A stretch of DNA of 6,642 bases from Firmicutes bacterium UBA4975 (GTDB lineage: Bacteria; Bacillota; Proteinivoracia; UBA4975): contig DGZR01000041.1 of assembly GCA_002397155.1 (NCBI GenBank), positions 3,091-9,732 of the forward strand, given 5' to 3'. The position numbers and the translations under genes were made by a program. Positions 1 through 6,571 of the stretch are shown piece after piece. Position 1 is the first letter of the stretch. Every line of letters starts with the position of its first letter. A model generated the notes under the pieces. The model ran no database searches and was not told the DNA's origin. It was given only the letters and a program-made list of their open reading frames with translations.

Positions 1-358
1 CCGGGGGCCCGAGCCCCAGCACCTGGTCATGGGCACCGGCAATGCCATGCTGGATGATATGATCACCAGTACAGAAAAGGGCCTACTCATCTCCCGCTTC
101 CACAATCTCCGCCTCTTGGATCCCCGAGGGGCCTTGGTGGCGGGAACCACCGCTCACGGCACCCTGCTGGTAGAAAAGGGCAGGCTGACCCGGGCTTTGC
201 CCGACCTGAGATTTATCCAGAGCCTGGTCCACGCCTTTAGCAATGTCGAGATGGTGGGAGAGGAAGCCAAACTATTTTCCGGGCTCTGGGAGAGCCGACA
301 GATGCCCGCCTTGAAGATAAAGGACTTTACTTTTCTCCCGGGAACTCCCGGGTCATGA
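1..358 (+). CDS. TldD/PmbA family protein, C-terminal part (5' end outside window)
   Basis: The open frame runs from the left edge (first full codon at position 2) to TGA at 356-358, giving about 118 C-terminal residues. The start lies outside the window, so the internal ATG at 29 is not the real start. The residues match the C-terminal beta-rich domain of TldD/PmbA (TldE) proteins: a GNAMLDDMI segment, then TEKGLLISRFHNLRLLDP, then a GTLLVEKG hairpin, a DLRF strand, a helix ending FSNVEMVGEE, and a final PALKIKDFTF strand. The family contains TldD, a zinc metalloprotease subunit, and its non-catalytic partner TldE/PmbA; together they degrade unfolded peptides and mature some peptide natural products in the cytoplasm. 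The HExxxH motif, if present, would be upstream of this window, so I cannot say from the sequence which subunit this is; the LVEKG..T.....LRF pattern leans towards the TldE side. The stop codon overlaps the cdaA ribosome binding site, implying one transcription unit. Confidence 0.85.
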   Translation, partial: RGPEPQHLVMGTGNAMLDDMITSTEKGLLISRFHNLRLLDPRGALVAGTTAHGTLLVEKGRLTRALPDLRFIQSLVHAFSNVEMVGEEAKLFSGLWESRQMPALKIKDFTFLPGTPGS

Positions 359-370
359 GGAGGGATAGGG
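357..370 (+). promoter_or_regulatory. cdaA ribosome binding site overlapping upstream stop codon
   Basis: A perfect AGGAGG (358-363) sits 7 nt before the cdaA ATG at 371. It begins on the last base of the upstream TGA (356-358). This fixes the cdaA start and suggests translational coupling to the TldD/PmbA-family gene. Confidence 0.8.
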
Positions 371-1186
371 ATGCTGGATAGACTGAAGGACTGGCTGCAG
401 CTTTCTCCGGTGACCATCATCGATCTGGCGATTGTCCTCTACATCGTCTACCGTTTGTACATGGCCATCCGGGGCACCCGGGCGGTTCAGCTCCTCAAGG
501 GCTTGATTGTCCTGGTCTTTTTCAACCTGATCAGCCAGCTCATCGGTTTGACCGTCACTAACTGGCTGCTGACTCAGGCCATGACCGTGGGCATTGTCGC
601 CCTGCCCATCATCTTCTATCCCGAACTGCGCCGGGCCTTGGAACACATCGGGCGGGGTAGCCTCTTCAGTAAATCCACCTTTTTGGCGGGAGATGAACGC
701 AAGGTTGCCGTGTCCGAGCTGACCAGGGCTCTGGTTCAGTTGTCCTCCCGCCGGGTGGGCGCCCTGGTGGTGTGGGAACAGGAAACGGGCCTCAAGGACT
801 GGTCGGAATCGGGAGTGGATCTGGACGCCGTCCTCACCTCCGAACTCATCATCAATATCTTCGAGCCAAATACGCCCCTCCATGACGGGGCCGTCATCCT
901 CCGGGGTGACCGAATCCGGGCTGCCAGTTGCTACCTGCCCCTCTCAGACAACCCTGAACTGAGTATCGGCCTGGGGACCAGGCACCGGGCCGGGGTGGGG
1001 ATTACCGAGCAGTCCGACGCCGTTTCCCTCATCGTGTCCGAAGAGACCGGGGCGATCTCCCTGGCCAATGAAGGCAAACTCACCCGTTACCTGGACGAAA
1101 AATCGCTGCGGGAATGGCTGGAAACCAATTTGCACCGGCGCCACCAGGAAAGTTTTTTCCGGCGCTTGCAGCCAAATGGGAAGTGA
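371..1186 (+). CDS. cdaA: Diadenylate cyclase CdaA (membrane-anchored c-di-AMP synthase)
   Basis: This 271-residue protein condenses two ATP into cyclic di-AMP, the second messenger that controls potassium and osmolyte uptake and cell-wall homeostasis in Firmicutes. Three hydrophobic helices (about 13-31, 38-60 and 65-85) form the N-terminal membrane anchor, followed by a cytoplasmic DAC (DisA_N) domain at about 95-250. Both signature motifs are intact: DGA at 172-174 within NTPLHDGAVI, and RHR at 204-206 within GTRHRAG. The latter reads RAG where the family usually has RAA, a small change. A conserved SEETG follows at 223-227, and the C-terminus is a basic tail (about 255-271). Length matches the usual 270-280 residues, so the protein appears complete. 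The start at 371 is supported by AGGAGG 7 nt upstream. The gene is followed after only 8 bp by glmM, without the cdaR (ybbR) gene that commonly lies between them. Confidence 0.96.
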   Translation: MLDRLKDWLQLSPVTIIDLAIVLYIVYRLYMAIRGTRAVQLLKGLIVLVFFNLISQLIGLTVTNWLLTQAMTVGIVALPIIFYPELRRALEHIGRGSLFSKSTFLAGDERKVAVSELTRALVQLSSRRVGALVVWEQETGLKDWSESGVDLDAVLTSELIINIFEPNTPLHDGAVILRGDRIRAASCYLPLSDNPELSIGLGTRHRAGVGITEQSDAVSLIVSEETGAISLANEGKLTRYLDEKSLREWLETNLHRRHQESFFRRLQPNGK

Positions 1187-1194
1187 AAGCTTAA

Positions 1195-2532
1195 ATGGCA
1201 AAATTATTTGGAACTGACGGCATCCGGGGCCGGGCTAACGACCTCCTTACTCCCGAGCTGGCCTTGTCCATCGGCCGGGCGGCTGCCGCCTGTCTGGCCA
1301 AGGAAGGGGGCGGAACCATAATTGTCGGCCGGGACCCCCGCCGCTCCGGGGCCATGCTAGAAGGGGCTTTGGCCAGCGGCATTGCCTCTGCCGGCCTTGA
1401 TGTCTGCCTGGTGGGGGTGGTCACCACACCTTGCCTGGCTTGGCTGGCAAAAAATATCCCCGGGGCTGGGGGAGGAGCGATGATCTCCGCTTCCCACAAT
1501 CCGATGGAAGATAACGGGATCAAGTTCTTCAACCCCCAGGGTTACAAGCTAAAAGATTCCCAGGAAAAGGCGATTGAAGACCAACATTTTCGCGGTTTGG
1601 CGGGGCCCCGGCCCCGGGGAGAAAAGATCGGCCGCATTTACCGGCAGGAAAACCTGGCCGATAAGTACCGGGCTTACCTCCTTTCTACCCTGGAGGCACC
1701 CCTCAGCGGGATAAGGGTCCTGGCGGACTGTGCCAACGGGTCCGCCGCCGCCTTCGCTCCCGCCCTATTTGCCGCGGCCGGGGCCCAAGTCAGGGCCATC
1801 AACGCAGAACCCGACGGGATAAACATCAACCGAGAGTGCGGTTCCACCCATCCCCAGGGCTTGGCGGCGGCAGTAAGGTCCGACTCCGTGGACTTGGGCC
1901 TGGCCTTTGACGGCGACGCCGACCGCCTGATTGCTGTCGACGACCGGGGGGAGATAGTGGATGGGGACAAAATCATGCTGATCTGCGCCAAGGCCCTAAA
2001 ACTCAAGAACAAACTCAGCCGGGACACCTTGGTCGTGACGGTGATGAGCAACCTGGGCCTAATCCTTGCTGCCCGGGACCTGGGGATAAAGACAGTGGCC
2101 ACTAAGGTGGGGGACCGCTTCGTCCTAGAAGAAATGCTCCGGGGGGGATACAGTCTGGGGGGAGAGCAGTCGGGCCACATCATTTTCCGGGACTATGCCA
2201 CTACCGGCGACGGCCTGCTCAGCGCACTCCAGCTCATGCAGGTCATGAACCAGACCGGCCTGGCTCTCAGTGAGCTGGCCCGGATAATGGCCTACCTGCC
2301 CCAGGTGCTGGTCAATGTCCCCGTCGCCAGCAAGGTGGGCTGGGAGGAGAACCCTCGGATCCAGGCCAAGATCGCCTGGGCCACAGCCGAGCTCGGGGAC
2401 CAGGGCCGGGTCCTGGTTCGCCCCTCCGGCACCGAGCCCCTGATCCGGGTCATGCTAGAAGGCCCCCAAGAAGGGGAACTCCAGGCGCTGGCCAAAGTTA
2501 TCGCCGCCGTGATAAAATCTGAACAGGGCTAA
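1195..2532 (+). CDS. glmM: Phosphoglucosamine mutase GlmM
   Basis: GlmM interconverts glucosamine-6-phosphate and glucosamine-1-phosphate, the step that leads to UDP-GlcNAc for peptidoglycan. The 445-residue length is normal for the family. All functional loops of the alpha-D-phosphohexomutase fold are visible: the N-terminal FGTDGIRG (5-12), the phosphoserine loop SASHNP with Ser100 as the phosphorylated residue, the metal-binding DGDADR (239-244), the sugar-specificity loop GGEQSGH (322-328) and the phosphate-binding RPSGTEP (409-415). GGEQSGH separates GlmM from phosphoglucomutase/phosphomannomutase relatives. The ATG at 1195 is preceded by a moderate ribosome binding site, GGGAAGTGA at 1178-1186, which includes the cdaA stop codon, so the two genes are probably translationally coupled. 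In Firmicutes GlmM can bind CdaA and inhibit c-di-AMP synthesis, which fits the adjacency. glmS does not follow; the gene ends at a terminator. Confidence 0.97.
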   Translation: MAKLFGTDGIRGRANDLLTPELALSIGRAAAACLAKEGGGTIIVGRDPRRSGAMLEGALASGIASAGLDVCLVGVVTTPCLAWLAKNIPGAGGGAMISASHNPMEDNGIKFFNPQGYKLKDSQEKAIEDQHFRGLAGPRPRGEKIGRIYRQENLADKYRAYLLSTLEAPLSGIRVLADCANGSAAAFAPALFAAAGAQVRAINAEPDGININRECGSTHPQGLAAAVRSDSVDLGLAFDGDADRLIAVDDRGEIVDGDKIMLICAKALKLKNKLSRDTLVVTVMSNLGLILAARDLGIKTVATKVGDRFVLEEMLRGGYSLGGEQSGHIIFRDYATTGDGLLSALQLMQVMNQTGLALSELARIMAYLPQVLVNVPVASKVGWEENPRIQAKIAWATAELGDQGRVLVRPSGTEPLIRVMLEGPQEGELQALAKVIAAVIKSEQG

Positions 2533-2535
2533 AGA

Positions 2536-2567
2536 AAAAAAGAACCCCGGCCAGGGGTCCTTTTTTA
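2536..2567. terminator. Bidirectional intrinsic terminator between convergent operons
   Basis: A compact hairpin with arms 2542-2548 and 2554-2560 and loop GGCCA (2549-2553) is flanked by an A tract (2535-2541) and a T tract (2561-2566). It starts a few bases after the glmM stop and serves plus-strand transcripts, with U6 after the stem. On the minus strand it gives U7 after the stem and lies just past the permease stop (2565-2567), which is itself inside the T tract. The one imperfect pair (A2543 with C2559) is an A-C mismatch in plus-strand RNA but a G-U wobble in minus-strand RNA, so the hairpin should be somewhat stronger for the ABC operon. Confidence 0.88.
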
Positions 2568-3377
2568 TTGCTGCCAGCGAATGAAGAGCCTTTCTAAGAG
2601 GACCACGGCCAGGTACATGAGGGCCGCGGCGATGCAGAGGATGATGACGCTGGTCATGACCAGGTTTAGGCGGAAAACCTGGCCGCCGTAAACTGCCAAG
2701 TAACCCAGACCGGCCTTGGAGACCAGGAATTCTCCGACGATCACCCCTACCCAGGACAGCCCCACATTTATCTTGAGGGCGGAGATGATGGTGGGTATGC
2801 TGCCCGGCAGCACCGCTTTTTGCAGGATCTGGTGCTTGGTAGCGCCAAAGGTTGTGAGCAGCTTTATCCGCTCGGGATCGACCTGGGTAAAACCGGCATG
2901 GACCCCGATTATCGTCACCACCACCGAGACCAGCAGGGCCATGAAGACGATGGCCGAAGGCCCGCTGCCGATCCAGACGATGATGATCGGGCCCAGGGCT
3001 ACCTTGGGCAAGCTATTGAGGACCACCAGGTAGGGGTCCAGTACCCGGGCCAGAGCCTCGGACCACCAGAGGATGATGGCGGCCAGGGTGCCCAGGATGG
3101 TGCCCAGGACAAAGCCAATTACCGTCTCCAACACGGTGATGCCCACGTGGCGAAAGAGGTCGCCGCTTCTGTAGAGATTGACGATGGTCCGGGCTACTCC
3201 CGAGGGCTGGCTGGTGATAAAGGGATTGATCCAGCCCAGGGTAGCTGCCAGTTCCCACAGGCCCAGGAGCAAGGCCAGCAACAGGATCTGACTGAGGATG
3301 ACCTTGATTTTATCCCGGCGCACCCCCCGCAGGTAGGCAGTCTGCTCCGGGGAAAGGTCTTTTGTTTCATTGGACAT
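2565..3377 (-). CDS. ABC transporter permease, nitrate/sulfonate/taurine type (BPD_transp_1)
   Basis: This 270-residue inner-membrane protein is the translocation subunit of an ABC importer of the SsuC/TauC/NrtB/ThiX class. After a polar N-terminus (1-24), hydrophobic segments lie at about 25-47, 80-104, 113-135, 141-163, 205-218 and 237-262. The cytoplasmic EAA-type coupling loop is visible at about 170-200: ERIKLLTTFGATKHQIL, then VLPGSIPTI, which docks on the ATPase. The segment SQPSGVARTIVNLY (56-69) is a typical family feature before the second helix. The ATG at 3377 has GGAAGGAG (3388-3395, minus strand) 10 nt upstream, inside the 3' end of the ATPase gene. The two reading frames overlap by 11 bp, so coupling is likely. 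It presumably works as a homodimer with the neighbouring ATPase and lipoprotein. The substrate cannot be read from the permease. Confidence 0.93.
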   Translation of the reverse strand: MSNETKDLSPEQTAYLRGVRRDKIKVILSQILLLALLLGLWELAATLGWINPFITSQPSGVARTIVNLYRSGDLFRHVGITVLETVIGFVLGTILGTLAAIILWWSEALARVLDPYLVVLNSLPKVALGPIIIVWIGSGPSAIVFMALLVSVVVTIIGVHAGFTQVDPERIKLLTTFGATKHQILQKAVLPGSIPTIISALKINVGLSWVGVIVGEFLVSKAGLGYLAVYGGQVFRLNLVMTSVIILCIAAALMYLAVVLLERLFIRWQQ

Positions 3378-4143
3378 GGATATCCAGCTCCTTCCATATC
3401 CGATTAAAGTAGTCCCGAAACTCGGGCGCTTCCCGGTTTTTGATGGGGGTGTGCTCCTTGCAGGTGAGGACGATCTTGTGGATGCTCTTAATCGTCCCCG
3501 GCCGCTTGGTCAAAACCACTACTTGGTCGGCCATGCTGATCGCCTCGGAGATGTCGTGGGTGACCAGGATGGCTGTTTTTCCTTCTTGGGTGATGATTTC
3601 TTTCACTTCATCGGATACGGCCAGCCGGGTTTGGTAATCCAAGGCCGAGAAGGCCTCATCCAAGAGGAGGATCTCCGGATCGATGGCCAGGGTGCGGATG
3701 AGTGCAGCCCGCTGCCGCATCCCCCCCGAGAGCTGGCGGGGAAAGGAATTCCGGAAATCCCACAGTCCGTACTTGTTCAGAAGAACTCTCACCGACTCCC
3801 TGGTCTCGGCAGATAATTTATTTTGGACTTCCAGGCCCAGGAGGACATTCTTCCAAATGCTCCTCCACTCGAAGAGTTGGTCCGTCTGGGGCATGTAGCC
3901 TACTTGGCTGCTCACCCCCTGCACCGGGCGGTCGTTGACGAAAACGGTTCCCTGAGTAGGTTTTACCAACCCGGCAATAATATTGAGCAGGGTGGATTTG
4001 CCGCAGCCGCTGGGACCGACGATACTGATGAACTGGCCCTGGAAGACATCTAGAGAAATATTGCGCAGGGCGGTTGTCTCCCCCTCAAGGCTGTGGTACT
4101 TCATGACAATATCTTTGACCTGGACTAGAGGTCTTGCTCCCAC
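3367..4143 (-). CDS. ABC transporter ATP-binding protein, nitrate/sulfonate/taurine type
   Basis: This 258-residue cytoplasmic ATPase powers the importer encoded around it. All nucleotide-binding motifs are intact: Walker A GPSGCGKST (43-51), Q-loop Gln86 in YMPQTDQLF, ABC signature LSGGMRQR (138-145), Walker B ILLLDE (158-163) followed by the D-loop SALD (166-169), and the H-loop His196 in VTHD. The YMPQ..QLF.W and RPG (about 214-216) patterns are typical of SsuB/TauB/NrtD-type subunits. The start is a GTG: an in-frame TGA lies two codons upstream, and the next in-frame ATG (4102-4104) would remove the first beta strand. A G-rich ribosome binding site, AAAGGGGG (4153-4160, minus strand), lies 9 nt before it. 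The gene sits 27 bp after the binding-protein gene and overlaps the permease gene by 11 bp, so the three form one operon. Confidence 0.95.
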   Translation of the reverse strand: MGARPLVQVKDIVMKYHSLEGETTALRNISLDVFQGQFISIVGPSGCGKSTLLNIIAGLVKPTQGTVFVNDRPVQGVSSQVGYMPQTDQLFEWRSIWKNVLLGLEVQNKLSAETRESVRVLLNKYGLWDFRNSFPRQLSGGMRQRAALIRTLAIDPEILLLDEAFSALDYQTRLAVSDEVKEIITQEGKTAILVTHDISEAISMADQVVVLTKRPGTIKSIHKIVLTCKEHTPIKNREAPEFRDYFNRIWKELDIHVQ

Positions 4144-4152
4144 TGGTCAGTT

Positions 4153-4160
4153 CCCCCTTT
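4153..4160 (-). promoter_or_regulatory. Ribosome binding site supporting the GTG start of the ATPase gene
   Basis: AAAGGGGG on the minus strand, 9 nt upstream of the GTG at 4143. It decides the start, because the frame has a TGA just upstream of the GTG. Confidence 0.65.
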
Positions 4161-4170
4161 CATGTCCAGA

Positions 4171-5184
4171 TTACTTGGTCTTTTCCATGGCCTTTTCCGC
4201 AAATTCATTGGTGACAAGTTTAGCGTAAGGCGCTCTGGTTTCCAGTTCTCCGGCAAGAACCATGACGTCCTGCAAGAGCTCAAAGGTCTCTTCGCCAAAG
4301 AGGGGGTCATGCCTCCAGGCGTCGATCTTTTGGTAGCGTTCAGCCACCAGGGCCAGGGTCTCCAGGTCGGAGTCGGGGAAGGAGGGCTGAATAGCTTCGG
4401 CGATTTCCGCCGGCGAGTGCTCGCTGACCCAAACCTGGCCCTTGTAGATGGCGTCAGTCACGGCCTGGATAATCTCGGGATTCTTTTCAATATAACTCTT
4501 GGCCGCGGCAAAAGCGGTGTAGGGTATCTCTCCGCTGTCCGCCCCCACCGAGGCGACCACATAGCCTTCCTTAGCCAGCTCCAGGGTCGTGGCTACCGGC
4601 TCAAAGAGGGTGACAAAATCCCCTTCGCCCCCGGTAAAAGCCCCTCCCATGAGGGCGAACTGGATATGGGTCAGGACCTCGACGTCCTGGCCGGGGATCA
4701 GTCCCTGCTTTTTCAGGACGTACTCCAGAGTCATGAGGGGCATGCCCCCGGGCCTTCCCCCAATGATCGACTTACCCCGCACATCTTCCCAGGTAAAGTC
4801 CGGCATGGGCTCCCGGGCTACTAAAAAAGAACCGTCCCGCTGAGTGAGTAAGGCAAAGTTCACGGCGTAGTCGGCCTGGCCCTGATTGTAGACGTAAATG
4901 GTGGCCTCCGAGCCCATAAAGCCGATGTCCGCCTGCCCCGACAAAAGAGCGGTCATAACGTGGTCCGCTCCCTGGCCGGTGGCAAATTCCAGGTCGATTC
5001 CTTCTTCGGCGAAAAAGCCAAGGTTGACCGCCACATAGAGGGGTGCGTAAAAAACGGAGCGGGTCACTTCATTCAGGCGCACCTTGACCAGGCCTTCAGG
5101 GGTTTTCTTGCAGCCGGGCAGCGCCGCCAGGACGAGAAGGGCCGCCAAAAGTAAAATGGCGCCGGTCTTCAGTTTTTTATTCAT
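4171..5184 (-). CDS. ABC transporter substrate-binding lipoprotein, NMT1/SsuA-like
   Basis: This is a 337-residue lipid-anchored binding protein that captures the substrate for the downstream ATPase and permease. The N-terminus is a lipoprotein signal: basic MNKKLK, a hydrophobic stretch (8-22) and the lipobox LPGC with Cys25 as the lipidated residue. The mature part matches the NMT1/THI5-like and SsuA periplasmic-binding superfamily: VRLNEVTRSVFYAPLYVA (35-52), GFFAEEGIDLE (56-66), the LLSGQADIGFMGSEA segment (80-94), GGRPGGMP (142-149) and FTGGEGDFVTLFEP (183-196). The start at 5184 is chosen over a longer in-frame ATG at 5286 because AGGAGG lies 8 nt upstream and the signal peptide begins exactly there. 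The closest type I recall is the YtlA-like Firmicute subfamily, whose ligand is not certain. Sulfonates, nitrate-like anions or pyrimidine precursors are all possible; I cannot choose. Confidence 0.93.
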   Translation of the reverse strand: MNKKLKTGAILLLAALLVLAALPGCKKTPEGLVKVRLNEVTRSVFYAPLYVAVNLGFFAEEGIDLEFATGQGADHVMTALLSGQADIGFMGSEATIYVYNQGQADYAVNFALLTQRDGSFLVAREPMPDFTWEDVRGKSIIGGRPGGMPLMTLEYVLKKQGLIPGQDVEVLTHIQFALMGGAFTGGEGDFVTLFEPVATTLELAKEGYVVASVGADSGEIPYTAFAAAKSYIEKNPEIIQAVTDAIYKGQVWVSEHSPAEIAEAIQPSFPDSDLETLALVAERYQKIDAWRHDPLFGEETFELLQDVMVLAGELETRAPYAKLVTNEFAEKAMEKTK

Positions 5185-5192
5185 ACTGCTAG

Positions 5193-5198
5193 CCTCCT
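5193..5198 (-). promoter_or_regulatory. Ribosome binding site fixing the start of the binding-protein gene
   Basis: Perfect AGGAGG on the minus strand, 8 nt before the ATG at 5184. It sets the start of the lipoprotein and excludes the 34-residue upstream extension. Confidence 0.8.
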
Positions 5199-5217
5199 GA
5201 TTTTCATGTTCAATATC

Positions 5218-5247
5218 ATAGTATTGACTGAGGCGGCAAATGTGCAA
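5218..5247 (-). promoter_or_regulatory. Candidate sigma-A promoter of the ABC operon
   Basis: On the minus strand TTGCAC (5242-5247) and TACTAT (5218-5223) are separated by 18 bp. The -10 box is good and the -35 box is only a partial match. Transcription would start near 5211, giving a short leader of about 27 nt before the ATG at 5184. This is a consensus match read by eye. Confidence 0.4.
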
Positions 5248-5279
5248 AATCCCTGGGCAGGATTCTCTGAACCGGCCAA

Positions 5280-5309
5280 TAGACAAAAGCCGGGCTTAAA
5301 TGCAATAAT
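5280..5309 (+). promoter_or_regulatory. Candidate sigma-A promoter of the CPBP protease gene
   Basis: TAGACA (5280-5285) and AATAAT (5304-5309) each match the -35 and -10 consensus at five of six positions, with an 18-bp spacer. The start point would be near 5316, about 30 nt before the ATG at 5346. The spacer contains the 11-bp palindrome AAGCCGGGCTT (5287-5297). An imperfect inverted repeat, TGCAAT (5301-5306) and ATTGCA (5325-5330), flanks the predicted start point, so a regulator could bind here. Confidence 0.45.
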
Positions 5310-5345
5310 AAAGCAAAGTCATTAATTGCAAAGTGGAGGGGTTCG

Positions 5346-6521
5346 ATGAAGCAGCCAGTGAGACCCCGGGTTGGTCTTGGCATCCTCGTCTTTATTATGG
5401 TGATTGCGCTGACCTTGGTCGTAGCGGTCCCACTGCAGTTGTCCCTGGGCATCTGGGGCCTGGCCCTTACCGAGCTCCTGCTTTTGGCCAGCGGTCTTTT
5501 GCCCGCCCTGCTCCTAAAGTGGGATATTAAAGAGGTCTTTCCCTTCAAAAAGCCTTCCCTGGGCCAGCTCCTGGCGGTCTTAGTGTTTCTTTTCGGCAGT
5601 TACCTGGCGGTGGTGGCCCTCAGCGCCATAACCTTCTACCTGTTTCCCCAGGACCTTACCGACGTCAGCAACGCCTTTCTCGACCTCTACCACAGCGCTC
5701 CATTGCCCATCACCCTTTTTATTGTGGCGGTGATGCCGGCGGTGTGCGAAGAGGTCTTGCATCGGGGCTTCATCCTCCATAACTTTCAGAGGGTGGGTAA
5801 GTGGCCCACCGTCTTCGCCCTGGGCCTTATCTTTGGCATTTTCCACCTCGACCCCTTTCGCTTTTCCACGACAATGATCCTGGGGATCATCCTCACATAC
5901 ATAATGATTGAAACCCGCAACCTATGGCTGCCCATCCTCTTCCACTTTCTCAATAACGGCTTTAGCGTCCTTTCCTCGGCCGGCACCCAGCCCAGCGCCG
6001 AGGCGGTTCCTTTTTCCCTGGCCACAATCGGGGTGTCCCTGGGGTTGGTGGCCGCTGCTCCCCTTCTCTTTCTCTGGGGCAGCCGCTTCCTAAAAAGCCG
6101 AGAGGAGCGCCGCCTCAATCCCCTGGGCAAGGGAGCAAAGGTCGTCGCCCTAGGGCTCTCCCTGGCCCTCCTAGCCGGGGGTATCGCCCTCATCGCCATT
6201 GACGCTGGGCAACCGCCGGTGCTAGAGATCCGGATATCCTACGGCGAGGTGACAGCCGGGGCTCCGCCGGATGTCCTTTCCTTTACTATTGAAAAAGAGG
6301 GTAATTACCACTTGGACCTCAAGGTCCAGGGGAGCAACCTCATCACCACCTGTACCATCACCCGGGAAACTGGTGAGGTGGTCCAAGGTTTTAGCGGTGT
6401 TGCTTTCAGCACCGACGCCTACTTGTACCTGGAGCCAGGTAAGTACACTTTTTCCGCTTCTTATCGGGTTGAGGCTCCGGATTCCACCCTGGTCATCGAG
6501 GTCAGCCTGAAGCTGTATTAA
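5346..6521 (+). CDS. CPBP-family intramembrane metalloprotease with C-terminal beta-rich domain
   Basis: This is a 391-residue membrane protein of the CPBP (CAAX protease/bacteriocin-processing, Abi, Rce1-like) family, glutamate-dependent intramembrane proteases. The three motifs are intact: EEVLHR (135-140, EExxxR), FGIFH (163-167, FxxxH) and HFLNN (200-204, HxxxN), giving Glu135/Glu136, Arg140, His167, His200 and Asn204 as expected catalytic residues. I count about nine hydrophobic helices, near 9-29, 36-57, 73-100, 120-134, 152-168, 173-190, 192-209, 226-247 and 266-286. A basic loop (249-265) before the last helix suggests it faces the cytoplasm. Residues about 290-391 then form an extra, strand-rich domain probably exposed outside the membrane; its pattern (LSFTIEKEGNYHLDLKV, later LYLEPGKYTFSASY) suggests a beta sandwich. 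Typical family members end soon after the protease core. The ATG at 5346 has GGAGG (5335-5339) 6 nt upstream. The substrate is unknown; prenyl-protein, lipoprotein or peptide processing and bacteriocin immunity are known in the family. Confidence 0.92.
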   Translation: MKQPVRPRVGLGILVFIMVIALTLVVAVPLQLSLGIWGLALTELLLLASGLLPALLLKWDIKEVFPFKKPSLGQLLAVLVFLFGSYLAVVALSAITFYLFPQDLTDVSNAFLDLYHSAPLPITLFIVAVMPAVCEEVLHRGFILHNFQRVGKWPTVFALGLIFGIFHLDPFRFSTTMILGIILTYIMIETRNLWLPILFHFLNNGFSVLSSAGTQPSAEAVPFSLATIGVSLGLVAAAPLLFLWGSRFLKSREERRLNPLGKGAKVVALGLSLALLAGGIALIAIDAGQPPVLEIRISYGEVTAGAPPDVLSFTIEKEGNYHLDLKVQGSNLITTCTITRETGEVVQGFSGVAFSTDAYLYLEPGKYTFSASYRVEAPDSTLVIEVSLKLY

Positions 6522-6571
6522 TGGCCATTGCCTATTCCCCGCAACCCCTGTTGGTGAATACCCTGTAATAG

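Noticed and set aside
353..883. Long minus-strand open frame opposite cdaA
   Set aside because: It is the antisense shadow of a clear diadenylate cyclase gene, with no recognisable domain and low-complexity, polar composition.
1602..1619. GC-only palindromic run inside glmM
   Set aside because: It encodes a plausible Gly-Pro-Arg-rich surface loop of GlmM and is expected by chance in GC-rich coding DNA.
1674..2183. Long minus-strand open frame opposite glmM
   Set aside because: Rich in Arg, Ser and Pro as expected for the reverse of GC-rich coding DNA; glmM on the plus strand has every family motif.
2820..3407. Plus-strand open frame opposite the permease gene
   Set aside because: Asp/Gln/Gly-rich composition is the mirror of a hydrophobic membrane protein and no domain is visible.
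5224..5252. TTGACT as a -35 box for a second plus-strand promoter
   Set aside because: No acceptable -10 box lies 16-18 bp downstream; the TAGACA/AATAAT pair nearer the gene is better.
5185..5286. In-frame N-terminal extension of the binding protein to an ATG at 5286
   Set aside because: It would place 34 residues before an ideal lipoprotein signal peptide and would run across the candidate promoter; the AGGAGG before 5184 supports the shorter start.
5185..5345. Possible riboswitch (for example c-di-AMP or thiamine type) in the divergent intergenic region
   Set aside because: The predicted leaders are only about 30 nt and no recognisable conserved riboswitch core or expression-platform hairpin is seen.
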